From NCBI RefSeq assembly GCF_003367905.1, contig NZ_CP029462.1, positions 2,480,001 to 2,544,000 on the forward strand: a stretch of 64,000 bases of DNA, read 5' to 3'. The DNA comes from Megasphaera stantonii. GTDB lineage: Bacteria > Bacillota > Negativicutes > Veillonellales > Megasphaeraceae. The notes beneath the pieces were generated by a model that was given only the letters and a program-made list of their open reading frames with translations, searched no databases and was not told the DNA's origin. Below are positions 42,909 to 50,896 of this stretch, in pieces. Positions within the stretch are counted from its first letter, which is position 1. Every line of letters starts with the position of its first letter. A program made the position numbers and the translations under genes.

Positions 42909-43932
42909 ATCCTAAAACCTCGCTTCCAATAGGTAATTCTTTAATATATTCAAATGCTTTTGCCTGTTGTTCCATAGAACCCATGATGACGACGATGAGA
43001 TAGCCGAAAGGTTCGTCCTGAATGTAGTCGATGTTGCCGTAGAGGACGCTGACGTAGGTGTGGAAGCGTTGTACGACCGATGCGACGACAGGTTCGTTCG
43101 TAGCGGCTCCCTTGAAGCGCAGGCGGACGAGCATATCGTAGCCCGGCGCAGGCTGGTCCGTAATGCCCATCTTGGCGATGCCGGCGGGCAGCTCCATGTT
43201 GATAACCGATTTGACGAAGTCCTTCATCGTCTGGGACTGGGGATTGGTAAAGACGTCGACGACGCGGCCTGCTTCCTTGATGACGCCGCCTTCGATGACG
43301 GCGACGCGGTTGCAGATTTCTTTGATAACCGCCATTTCGTGGGTAATGATGACGATGGTAATGCCAAGGCGCTGGTTAATGTCCTTGAGCAGCTCGAGGA
43401 TGGATTTCGTCGTCTGCGGGTCCAGGGCCGACGTGGCTTCGTCGCACAGGAGGATGTTCGGGTCGCTGGCCAGGGCCCGGGCGATGCCGACGCGCTGCTT
43501 CTGGCCGCCCGACAGCTGGGCCGGGTAGTTGAACTGCCGGTCCGTCAGTCCGACTAATTCCAAAAGGTCGGCGACTTTTTTCTGGATGGCTTCCTTCGAT
43601 GCGCCGATGAGCTCCAGGGGGAAGGCGATGTTGTCGAAGACCGTCCGCGACGAGAGCAGGTTGAAATGCTGAAATATCATGCCGATATGCTTGCGTTCCG
43701 CCCGCAGCTGGGCGTCGGTCATGTTCGTCAGGTTCTTTTCGTCGATGATGACGTTGCCGCTCGTCGGCCGTTCGAGCATGTTGATGCAGCGGACGAGGGT
43801 CGATTTGCCGGCGCCGCTCTTGCCGATAATGCCGAAGATTTCGCCGTCTTCAATGGTCAGGTTGACGCCTTTGAGGGCGTGGACCTGGGCCTTGCCGTCG
43901 TAGGTTTTGGTAATGTTTTCCAGTTTTATCAC
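42889..43932 (-). CDS. metN: Methionine ABC transporter ATP-binding protein
   Basis: 347 residues from GTG 43932, chosen because AAGGAG lies 8 bases upstream and family homology starts at VIKLENITKTYDGKAQ; an in-frame ATG 48 bases farther upstream lies in the leader. Walker A GKSGAGKST (near 40), signature LSGGQKQRVGIARAL (near 142), Walker B LLCDEATSALD, and the H-loop ITHEMAV. The C-terminal NIL domain (from about 265) is the regulatory methionine-sensing domain of this transporter type. It is controlled by the SAM riboswitch upstream. Confidence 0.94.
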   Translation of the reverse strand: MIKLENITKTYDGKAQVHALKGVNLTIEDGEIFGIIGKSGAGKSTLVRCINMLERPTSGNVIIDEKNLTNMTDAQLRAERKHIGMIFQHFNLLSSRTVFDNIAFPLELIGASKEAIQKKVADLLELVGLTDRQFNYPAQLSGGQKQRVGIARALASDPNILLCDEATSALDPQTTKSILELLKDINQRLGITIVIITHEMAVIKEICNRVAVIEGGVIKEAGRVVDVFTNPQSQTMKDFVKSVINMELPAGIAKMGITDQPAPGYDMLVRLRFKGAATNEPVVASVVQRFHTYVSVLYGNIDYIQDEPFGYLIVVIMGSMEQQAKAFEYIKELPIGSEVLGYVPRNH

Positions 43933-43982
43933 AATATCAACTCCTTGATTCAGTACGAGTTCAACCCGGTGGCAGTACAACT

Positions 43983-44010
43983 AAAAAAGCCGTCAAACAG
44001 ATGACGGCTC
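43983..44010 (-). terminator. Terminator of the SAM riboswitch
   Basis: Read on the minus strand: AGCCGTCATCTGT then TTGACGGCTTTTTT, a stable stem with six T, between aptamer and metN. Confidence 0.9.
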
Positions 44011-44029
44011 GGTATTTCGTGTATGTCGC

Positions 44030-44122
44030 TTCATCTGCCGGAATACTCCGTTGGAATTGGCACCTTCCCTGACGGGGGTTGCCGCAGCGTCATGGGGCCA
44101 GTCCCTCAGCTGCTCTGGATGA
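44030..44122 (-). ncRNA. SAM-I (S-box) riboswitch
   Basis: Minus-strand order matches the class: TTCATC closing arm, CAGAGCAGCTGAGGGACTGG, CCCCATGACGC, GCGGCAACCCCC, GGTGCCAATTCC, closing arm GATGAA. It represses metN-metI when S-adenosylmethionine is abundant. Confidence 0.95.
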
Positions 44123-44397
44123 ACTTGTATATTTGGTTGTTGCTTAACATATTATCACTAAGGGACGGGTGTTGTCAAATACAAGAGGTATCTCGCCGTG
44201 TAAAATATAAGAAAACAAAAGAAATAGGTGCGGCCTGCAAACCGGGAATTTCGTAAAAATGCAATATAAAAATCGGGGAAAAGAGATATTTTTTTGAAAT
44301 AATGTGCCTGCATATTAAAGATGTTAAGGAAAACGGTTCATGTACTCTGCCGTAGAAAAGACAGGCCAGGGAGGTTTTATGAAGAATTTTTCCTTCG

Positions 44398-44429
44398 TTT
44401 AATTTTTGTTTATCTTTTCCGCATACACT
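44398..44429 (+). promoter_or_regulatory. Direct-repeat operator and -10 of the two-component operon
   Basis: TTTAATTTTTGTTTAT (44398-44413) is a direct repeat with 11-base period. Ten bases after it comes TACACT (44424-44429), a likely -10. There is no -35 box. The same layout, with the same 10-base gap, precedes the epimerase gene at 47222-47286. The interval 44123-44397 shows no gene. Confidence 0.6.
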
Positions 44430-44530
44430 GCAATAAGTATAACTATGCGAACGTATCAAGATATCTGCGGCGGCGTGGTATAATAGAAGGCAAGGCGCGT
44501 CATGCGGCAGGAAAGCGGGGAGAAGGACAG

Positions 44531-46039
44531 ATGAACCTGAGAGATATACCTATTGGAAAACGATTGCTGTTGTCTAACTTTGTTATGATAGCCATTCCCG
44601 TGGCCTTTACTCTCGTCGTCAGCATCGCTATTTTTTTAGGCCTTCATTTCGGCAACATCAACAGGGCGGCGGCCATTTCCTTTCTCTGGCCGGAGAGCAA
44701 CGGCCCGACCTTATCGGTGCAGTTTGAGCTGAGCCGCCTCTGCGTCCGCGCCGACTGGTATAACGGAGGAATGGGCCGGCTCATGCAGACGAGCGACCAT
44801 TTGGAAGATCAGGGCCTTACGGTAGCGATTTCCCAGCAAGGACGAATCCTGTATGCGACGGAACATACGGACCCGTGGGCGACGATCGGCGAAGCGTACC
44901 GGCGCAGCCCGGGCAGCGGCGCGGCTCTCAACTGGTCGGACGAGGGCATCGCCTTCCATTATACGTCGCCTGAGACGGGCGTAGCCGTAGCCGTCGTCGG
45001 GCCGGTACAGCTGCGTAAGCACGGCGGCATTTGGGACCTCAGCTCGAAGAATATCGTAAAGGTTGCCTTTGTCGTCTTAGCCGTATTAGCAGTCCTCGTG
45101 ACGATTGCCGTAGGTCTTTTCTTATCGCGCCTGCTGGCCCGGCAAATCGTCCGGCCTGTAGAGGAAATGCGGAACATCGCCGAAGACATCAGCCGGGGCA
45201 ATCTGGATCACCCCGTCGTCGCCGACGGAAACGACGAAATCAGCCAGACCTGCCGGGCCTTTGAAACGATGCGCAAAGAACTGAAGGCGTCGCGGGAAAT
45301 GAGGGACGCCTACGACAAGAACCGCAAGGAGCTCATCGCCGGCATTTCCCACGACCTGGCGACGCCCCTGACCCGCATCGAAGGCTATGCCAGCGGCTTG
45401 AAGGACGGCATTGCCGATACGGCGGAAAAGCGCCGCCATTACGTCGCCATGATTTTGGATACGTCGAAGATGATGACCCGCCTGGTGCGGACGCTGTTCC
45501 TCTTTTCCAAGTTTGATTTGGGACAGGTGGAATTCTGCTGGGAAAACGTAGACCTGTGCGGCTATTTGGAAGACTATACGGGCGAGCAGGCCGAGCATTT
45601 CCGCCATCAGGGACTGGACATTTCTTATAAGGCCTCTGTAGACGAGGCTGTCGTGGCTATGGACCGGACCCACTTCCAGCGTGTCGTGGAAAATATCATC
45701 GGCAACAGCGTAAAATATAAAGACGGCGACGAAGGCCATTTATCCATATCCCTGGACGCTGCCGGAGACGGCGCCGTACGGCTGACCTTTGCCGACGACG
45801 GCCGCGGCGTAGGCGAAAACGACCTGCCTAAGCTGTTCGATTCGTTTTATAGGACCGACAAGGCCCGCAGCAACGTGGCTAAAGGAAGCGGCCTGGGCCT
45901 GGCCGTAGCCAAGCAGATCATCGACGAAATGAAAGGGAAGATTTGGGCCGATCAGACCCAGCCCAAGGGACTGACGATCTGCATCGAGCTGCCTGTACAA
46001 AAGGAAGGAAACCATCATGAAGCATATACTGATCATTGA
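44531..46039 (+). CDS. Sensor histidine kinase
   Basis: 502 residues from ATG 44531 after GGAGAAGG; the frame is open upstream, but that part contains the promoter. TM1 about 15-40, a periplasmic sensor of about 130 residues, TM2 about 175-200, HAMP to about 250, and the DHp domain with phosphoacceptor His274 in ELIAGISHDLATPLTRIEGY. The HATPase domain has the N box VENIIGNSVKYKDG, G1 DDGRGVG and G2 GSGLGLAVAKQI. The response regulator overlaps its 3' end by 23 bases. The signal is unknown; the shared promoter box with a lipid/sugar modification operon points to envelope stress or cationic peptides, as in PmrB-like systems, by analogy only. Confidence 0.93.
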   Translation: MNLRDIPIGKRLLLSNFVMIAIPVAFTLVVSIAIFLGLHFGNINRAAAISFLWPESNGPTLSVQFELSRLCVRADWYNGGMGRLMQTSDHLEDQGLTVAISQQGRILYATEHTDPWATIGEAYRRSPGSGAALNWSDEGIAFHYTSPETGVAVAVVGPVQLRKHGGIWDLSSKNIVKVAFVVLAVLAVLVTIAVGLFLSRLLARQIVRPVEEMRNIAEDISRGNLDHPVVADGNDEISQTCRAFETMRKELKASREMRDAYDKNRKELIAGISHDLATPLTRIEGYASGLKDGIADTAEKRRHYVAMILDTSKMMTRLVRTLFLFSKFDLGQVEFCWENVDLCGYLEDYTGEQAEHFRHQGLDISYKASVDEAVVAMDRTHFQRVVENIIGNSVKYKDGDEGHLSISLDAAGDGAVRLTFADDGRGVGENDLPKLFDSFYRTDKARSNVAKGSGLGLAVAKQIIDEMKGKIWADQTQPKGLTICIELPVQKEGNHHEAYTDH

Positions 46040-46706
46040 AGACGATAAAGGCATTGCCGAATTGGAAAAGGACTATCTGGAAGCCAACGGCTTCGCCGTG
46101 TCCATTGAAGTGGACGGCATCAAGGGGCAGGAGCAGGCGCTGCGGCAGCCCTTCGATTTGATTTTGCTGGACATCATGCTGCCCGGCCAGGACGGCTTCC
46201 AGATTTGCCGCCATATTCGCGAACATAAAAATATCCCCGTCCTCCTCGTGTCGGCCAAGCAGGAAGATATCGACAAGATACGGGGCTTGGGACTGGGCGC
46301 AGACGACTACATCGTAAAGCCCTTCAGCCCCAACGAGCTCGTCGCCCGCGTCAAGGCCCACCTGGCCCGCTATGACAGGCTGACGGCCCGGGAGACGTCG
46401 AAGAGCGTCCTCCAGTACGGCGACCTGGAAATCGACGAGTCGGCGCGGCGGGTTTTCATCGCCGGCAAGGAAATAGCGCTGGCCAATAAGGAGTTTGAGC
46501 TCCTCTTGTTCCTGGCGAAAAATCCCGACATGGTATTCAGCAAGGAGACGCTCTTTGACCGCGTCTGGGGCACCGAATCCCTGGGCGAAACGGCGACCGT
46601 ATCGGTCCACGTCAACCGCATTCGCGACAAGATAGAAACAGATTCGGCTAAGCCGAAGTATATCGAAACGGTGTGGGGCGCAGGCTATCGGTTCCGCTCG
46701 CGATAA
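46017..46706 (+). CDS. OmpR-family response regulator
   Basis: 229 residues. Receiver domain with IEDD acidic pocket, phosphoacceptor Asp52 in LILLDIMLPGQDG, Thr/Ser position LLVSAKQ, and Lys in DDYIVKPF. The C-terminal winged helix (about 130-228) ends KPKYIETVWGAGYRF. The start ATG 46017 lies inside the kinase gene, preceded by AAGGAAGG, so translation is coupled. OmpR-family regulators bind direct repeats with about 11-base spacing, which fits the boxes at 44398 and 47222. Confidence 0.95.
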   Translation: MKHILIIEDDKGIAELEKDYLEANGFAVSIEVDGIKGQEQALRQPFDLILLDIMLPGQDGFQICRHIREHKNIPVLLVSAKQEDIDKIRGLGLGADDYIVKPFSPNELVARVKAHLARYDRLTARETSKSVLQYGDLEIDESARRVFIAGKEIALANKEFELLLFLAKNPDMVFSKETLFDRVWGTESLGETATVSVHVNRIRDKIETDSAKPKYIETVWGAGYRFRSR

Positions 46707-46734
46707 GGTATAACAGAAAGGGAGATGAAGTACT

Positions 46735-47148
46735 ATGTGGGCGCTGTTAGCCCTAGGGTCGGCTGTGTTTGCGGCTCTGACGACGATCCTGGCAAAAATC
46801 GGCATCGAAGGTGTAAATTCCCATGTGGCGACGGCTATTCGGACGGCCGTGGCCTTAGTCATGGCCTTCGGCATGGTCTCCTTGACGGGAAACTGGGACG
46901 GTTTCGGCGGCATCAGCCGGAAGGGCTGGCTCTTTCTCATCCTGTCGGGCCTGGCGACGGGGGCGTCGTGGCTTTGTTATTACAAGGCGTTGCAGCTGGG
47001 CGACGTGTCCAAGGTCGTGCCCATCGACAAGCTGAGCGTCGTCATTACCCTGCTCCTGGCCTTTATCCTGTTTCACGAAATGGCGTCGCTAAAAGTCGTC
47101 GTCGGCGCAGTCCTCATCACCATAGGGACGCTGCTCATGGTACTATAA
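46735..47148 (+). CDS. Small EamA/DMT-type membrane transporter
   Basis: 137 residues with about five hydrophobic segments: MWALLALGSAVFAALTTILA, VATAIRTAVALVMAFGMVSL, a segment near 62-85, and two at the end (VVITLLLAFILFH; VVVGAVLITIGTLLMVL). It is half the size of a full ten-segment EamA protein, so it should dimerise. Short proteins of this group lie near ArnE/ArnF-like flippases, and the following operon handles undecaprenyl-linked sugars, so a flippase role is possible. It follows the response regulator by 28 bases and is probably part of that operon. A terminator follows. Confidence 0.8.
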   Translation: MWALLALGSAVFAALTTILAKIGIEGVNSHVATAIRTAVALVMAFGMVSLTGNWDGFGGISRKGWLFLILSGLATGASWLCYYKALQLGDVSKVVPIDKLSVVITLLLAFILFHEMASLKVVVGAVLITIGTLLMVL

Positions 47149-47167
47149 CTGCATATGGCGTATGCGA

Positions 47168-47199
47168 GAACTGTCGCGCTTCGGCGCGGCAGTTTTTTG
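47168..47199 (+). terminator. Intrinsic terminator after the EamA gene
   Basis: AACTGTCGCGC-TTCG-GCGCGGCAGTT, one mismatch, followed by TTTT. It separates the two-component operon from the envelope operon. Confidence 0.9.
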
Positions 47200-47221
47200 C
47201 GTTTATGTTCCGGAAAATTTC

Positions 47222-47286
47222 TTTACCCTCTGTTTATGCTTTCGTAGCTATTCGTTCAAACTTTGTTTAATTTTTCTCCCTATACT
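47222..47286 (+). promoter_or_regulatory. Two direct-repeat boxes and -10 of the envelope operon
   Basis: Box 1 TTTACCCTCTGTTTAT (47222-47237) and box 2 TTCAAACTTTGTTTAA (47255-47270). Each is a direct repeat with 11-base period, and the boxes are 33 bases apart, so on the same DNA face. The -10 TATACT (47281-47286) lies 10 bases after box 2. There is no -35, which suggests an activator-dependent promoter. Confidence 0.6.
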
Positions 47287-47333
47287 TGGGTTAAATGATA
47301 AAGACTTAAACATTAGGGGAAAGAGGGAGCATT

Positions 47334-48266
47334 ATGAACATACTCGTTACCGGCGGCGCCGGATTTATTGGTTCGCATCTCGTACGCAAGCTGCTGTCTA
47401 TGGGACACGACGTCCTCGTCGTCGACGATCTGCGCGGCGGCCTGCGGACGAACGTGCCCGAAGGAGCCGGCTTCGTCTGCCTGGATATCAACAGCCCGAT
47501 GCTGCTCGACGTCATGGACCGAGGGCGGTTTCAAGCTGTCGTCCATCTGGCGGCCCAGACCCGCGTCGACGTGTCCATCAAGGATCCCTACGGCGATACG
47601 AGGGACAACGTCATGGGCACGGTCAACGTATTGGAATGCGCCCGCAAGACCGGCGTGCAGCGCGTCGTCTTCGCTTCGTCGGCAGCCGTATACGGCGACC
47701 CGCCGGAAACAGACTTGCCCTTGTCGGAAGACTATCGGCTGTCGCCCTTGTCCTTTTACGGCCTGAGCAAGGCGACGATCGAATCGTACCTGCGCCTGTA
47801 TCATAAGTGGTACGGACTGGAATACGTCGTCCTGCGCTTTGCCAACGTCTACGGCGAACGGGCCGAAGTCGGCGGCGAAGGCGGCGTCGTCAACGTATTC
47901 GCCAAACGGGCGGCCTGCGACCTGGACATTACGGTATACGGCGACGGCAGCCAGTCGCGGGATTACATCTACGTCGGCGATATTGCCAACGGCATCGTCT
48001 GCGCCTTGACGACGGAGCAGGCTGACGAAGTATACCACCTGAGCACGGGACGGGAAGCGTCGCTCCTGGACGTGCTGGCCGAGCTGCGCCGGGCTTCGGG
48101 TAAAGAGCTGACGCCGAATTTTGCCAGGACGCGGAGCGGCGATATATACCGCTCCGTATTATCGAATGAAAAAGCCCGCCGCCTTCTGGGCTGGGAGCCG
48201 TACATGAAACTGAAAGACGGCATTATCCTGACATATCAGTATGCTGCGGGACAAGGGGGACGATGA
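47334..48266 (+). CDS. NAD-dependent nucleotide-sugar epimerase/dehydratase
   Basis: 310 residues of the extended short-chain dehydrogenase type. NAD-binding VTGGAGFIGSHLV (residues 5-17), the HLAAQ motif near 80, catalytic SSAAVYGD near 124 and YGLSKATIE (YxxxK) near 150. The C-terminus DYIYVGDIANGIV and YHLSTGREASLLDVLAEL is typical of UDP-glucose 4-epimerase-like enzymes. It likely supplies a modified UDP-sugar for the glycosyltransferase that follows. The ribosome binding site AAGAGGGAG precedes ATG 47334. Confidence 0.88.
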   Translation: MNILVTGGAGFIGSHLVRKLLSMGHDVLVVDDLRGGLRTNVPEGAGFVCLDINSPMLLDVMDRGRFQAVVHLAAQTRVDVSIKDPYGDTRDNVMGTVNVLECARKTGVQRVVFASSAAVYGDPPETDLPLSEDYRLSPLSFYGLSKATIESYLRLYHKWYGLEYVVLRFANVYGERAEVGGEGGVVNVFAKRAACDLDITVYGDGSQSRDYIYVGDIANGIVCALTTEQADEVYHLSTGREASLLDVLAELRRASGKELTPNFARTRSGDIYRSVLSNEKARRLLGWEPYMKLKDGIILTYQYAAGQGGR

Positions 48267-48267
48267 G

Positions 48268-49833
48268 ATGGAATGCTTACATCGCAGTGAAGAACGCTTG
48301 CTGAACGCTGCGCCGGCTGTTGCGCCGAACCTGCTGCAGCGGCTGCTGGACGACATAGGATATGTTCCGATCCTGCTGGCTGCGGCCGTCCTCGTCTGCT
48401 TTACAGGCAACGCCCTGATCAAAATTACCGACCCTGTCGAATCGAACTATGCCCTGACGGCGATGGAAATGCTGCAGGCAGGCGATTACGTTTCGCCGCG
48501 CATTTTCGGCAATTACTGGTACGACAAGCCCGTCTTGTTTTACTGGGAGCTCATGGCCGCTTTTTCCTTGTTCGGCACGACGGAATTTGCCGCCCGCTTT
48601 TTCTCGTCAGTCTTCGGTCTCATCGGCGTCGTCATGGCCTATGGCTTCGCGTCGCGCCTGTACGACAAAAAGACGGGCTTCGTCGCGGCTTTGGTCCTCG
48701 TGACATCGCTGGAATACTTTTACCTTTCCCACGCCGTCATTACGGATATGACCTTGTTCGTCTTCTTTTCGGCGACGCTCATGCTGTTTTATCTCGCCTA
48801 CAGTGAAGGGCGGCCGCGCCTGTATTATGGAGCCTATGCCTGCGCCGCTCTGGCCGTCCTGACGAAAGGGCCTGTAGGCCTCGTTCTGCCGGGGCTGATT
48901 ATCGTCCTGTTTTTACTGTGGCGGAGAGATTTCAAATCTGTTTTCCTGCACATCAAGCTGGGATCGGGGCTGCTGCTGTTCTTCGTCATCGCCGGCCTGT
49001 GGTACGTACCCATGTACATGATGCACGGCGGCGATTTCATCAGCCAGTTCATCGGCGTCCACAACGTCCTGCGGGCTACCGTGTCGGAACATCCCAAGGA
49101 CAACGTGTGGTATTACTATACGGTAGTGTTCCTGTTAGGCTTCTTTCCCTGGGTATTTACGCTGCCTTTGGCCGCAAAGAAATATAAACCAGTTCACAAG
49201 CTGAGAGCTTGTTTGAGAACGGGAGGCCTTGCCGGCCTGCGCCGTATGGCAGATTCCCTGTCCATGAAGGAACAATTCCTCGTGACCTGGGCCGTCGTCG
49301 TCTTCGTGTTTTACCAGTGCATGGCTACGAAATACATGACCTATACGTTCCCGTACATGATTCCCGTTGCCATCGCCTTTGCTGCGTACCTGCGCCATCA
49401 TGAGCGCCTCGTCGCCGTCCTGACGACGGTTGGCGTCGCCTTCTACCTGATCGTGACCCTCTTCGTCGCCGTACCCCTGTGCCGGGAGGCGTCGGCTTAT
49501 GATGCTGCCCAGGCCGTACAGCGCATGGCCGACGGCCGTACCTGCGTCGCCGTCTACGGCGGGCGCTATCCCGTATCGCTGGCCTATTATTCCGGCTATG
49601 ACGCCAAGCGGCTGAAATGGGCCGATGAAATAGAAGACTCCCTGCCCGGCGGCATCAACTGGAACGCCAAGAACATCATGCCCTTCATGGCAATCGAAGA
49701 CTTGGCGCAGCACGACCACGTAGTGCTTCTGGTCCATGAAAACGAAGACGCCAACTTCCACAAAGCCGGCATTCCCGGCGACTGGGTCGGTGTGAAAAAG
49801 GCCGGCCGCTGGCTCATCTATGAAAACCAATAA
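48268..49833 (+). CDS. GT39/ArnT-like lipid-linked-sugar glycosyltransferase
   Basis: 521 residues from ATG 48268, which follows AAGGGGG and starts 1 base after the epimerase stop; an upstream in-frame ATG (48241) overlaps the epimerase more deeply. About eleven membrane segments. The first loop has ITDPVESNYALTAMEMLQAG and the YWYDKPVLFYW segment of PMT/ArnT proteins, and a soluble C-terminal part follows (about 420-521). ArnT-type enzymes move a sugar from undecaprenyl phosphate to lipid A or another envelope acceptor. The enzyme that charges undecaprenyl phosphate (ArnC-type) is not in this operon. Confidence 0.85.
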   Translation: MECLHRSEERLLNAAPAVAPNLLQRLLDDIGYVPILLAAAVLVCFTGNALIKITDPVESNYALTAMEMLQAGDYVSPRIFGNYWYDKPVLFYWELMAAFSLFGTTEFAARFFSSVFGLIGVVMAYGFASRLYDKKTGFVAALVLVTSLEYFYLSHAVITDMTLFVFFSATLMLFYLAYSEGRPRLYYGAYACAALAVLTKGPVGLVLPGLIIVLFLLWRRDFKSVFLHIKLGSGLLLFFVIAGLWYVPMYMMHGGDFISQFIGVHNVLRATVSEHPKDNVWYYYTVVFLLGFFPWVFTLPLAAKKYKPVHKLRACLRTGGLAGLRRMADSLSMKEQFLVTWAVVVFVFYQCMATKYMTYTFPYMIPVAIAFAAYLRHHERLVAVLTTVGVAFYLIVTLFVAVPLCREASAYDAAQAVQRMADGRTCVAVYGGRYPVSLAYYSGYDAKRLKWADEIEDSLPGGINWNAKNIMPFMAIEDLAQHDHVVLLVHENEDANFHKAGIPGDWVGVKKAGRWLIYENQ

Positions 49834-49860
49834 TATCGGACAGAAAAGAGGGGACTCATC

Positions 49861-50685
49861 GTGTATGATTATATTATCGCCGTCGTCCTGGGCATCGTCG
49901 AAGGGGCAACGGAATTCCTGCCCGTATCGTCGACGGGGCATATGATTCTCGTCGGCTATCTGATGGGCTATGACGGCCAGCAGGCCGGCGTATTCGAAGT
50001 CTTTATCCAGCTGGGGGCTATCATGGCCGTGGCGGTCATATATAAGGAAAAAATCCTGACCATGCTGCATTTTAATGGCTGGCGGCTCTTGCTGCGGCGG
50101 GAAAACTGGCGGCGCTCCGATACGGGCCTGACGCTGGTTCACATTGCCGCCGGCGCAGTCCCCGTCCTGCCCGTCGGGTATTTGCTCCATCACTTCATCA
50201 AGACCTATTTGTTTTCCGTAGAAACGGTCCTCGTCGGCCTCGTTGCCGGCGGCGTATTCATGATGGCAGCTGAAAAAGCCCATCGAAAAACGCTGTGCGA
50301 CGACGTGGATAAGCTTACCGTCGCCCAGTCCTTTGGCATCGGCCTGTTTCAGATCCTCGCCCTGTGGCCGGGCTTTTCCCGCTCCGGCTCGACCATCGCC
50401 GGCGGCCTCTTCCTCGGCGTCGGCCGCAAGGCGGCGGCAGACTTTTCCTTTATCATGGCCGTGCCGGTCATGCTGGCCGCCTGCTTTTACGACTTGCTGA
50501 ACAACATGTACATCCTGACGGACAACGACTTCGACATGATTACCATCGGCTTCTTCGTCGCCTTCGCCGTGTCCTACGCGTCGGTCTACTGGTTCCTGAA
50601 CTTCCTGAACCGCTCGACGCTAACCACCTTCGCCGTCTACCGCTTTATCATCGCCGCCTTGACCGTCGTGTATTTCTTTGGGTGA
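49861..50685 (+). CDS. uppP: Undecaprenyl-diphosphatase
   Basis: 274 residues, GTG start after AGAGGGG. Hydrolyses undecaprenyl pyrophosphate to the monophosphate carrier at the membrane. The catalytic motifs are intact: EGATEFLPVSSTGHMIL (residues 14-30) and WPGFSRSGSTIAGGLFLGVG (near 167). About eight membrane segments. As the last gene of the epimerase-GT39 unit it would raise supply of the lipid carrier used by the transferase; overproduction of this enzyme is known to give bacitracin tolerance. Confidence 0.94.
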   Translation: MYDYIIAVVLGIVEGATEFLPVSSTGHMILVGYLMGYDGQQAGVFEVFIQLGAIMAVAVIYKEKILTMLHFNGWRLLLRRENWRRSDTGLTLVHIAAGAVPVLPVGYLLHHFIKTYLFSVETVLVGLVAGGVFMMAAEKAHRKTLCDDVDKLTVAQSFGIGLFQILALWPGFSRSGSTIAGGLFLGVGRKAAADFSFIMAVPVMLAACFYDLLNNMYILTDNDFDMITIGFFVAFAVSYASVYWFLNFLNRSTLTTFAVYRFIIAALTVVYFFG

Positions 50686-50744
50686 TACGATACGGCAGAT
50701 ACATAAAAGAACGCAAATCAACGCGAATCAAATAGAGAAAAATT

Positions 50745-50783
50745 GCAAGGCCGTGCTCGCGAGGGCAAGGTCTTGTTTTTTTT
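50745..50783 (+). terminator. Intrinsic terminator after uppP
   Basis: CAAGGCC and GGTCTTG arms followed by eight T. Confidence 0.82.
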
Positions 50784-50799
50784 GCAATTAGAATGGGGA

Positions 50800-50836
50800 T
50801 GACGCAGAAGAAGAAGAACAATCTTCTTCTGCGTCA
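50800..50836. repeat. 14-base perfect inverted repeat near the recombinase gene
   Basis: TGACGCAGAAGAAG (50800-50813) and its exact reverse complement (50823-50836) with a 9-base spacer. It could be a terminator for the minus-strand recombinase (no T-run) or a border of the mobile locus. Confidence 0.5.
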
Positions 50837-50896
50837 GCTCTTGATTTATGATTCAATCAGATACTATTTCAGCCTACAAACCTAGTTTATTGTAGG

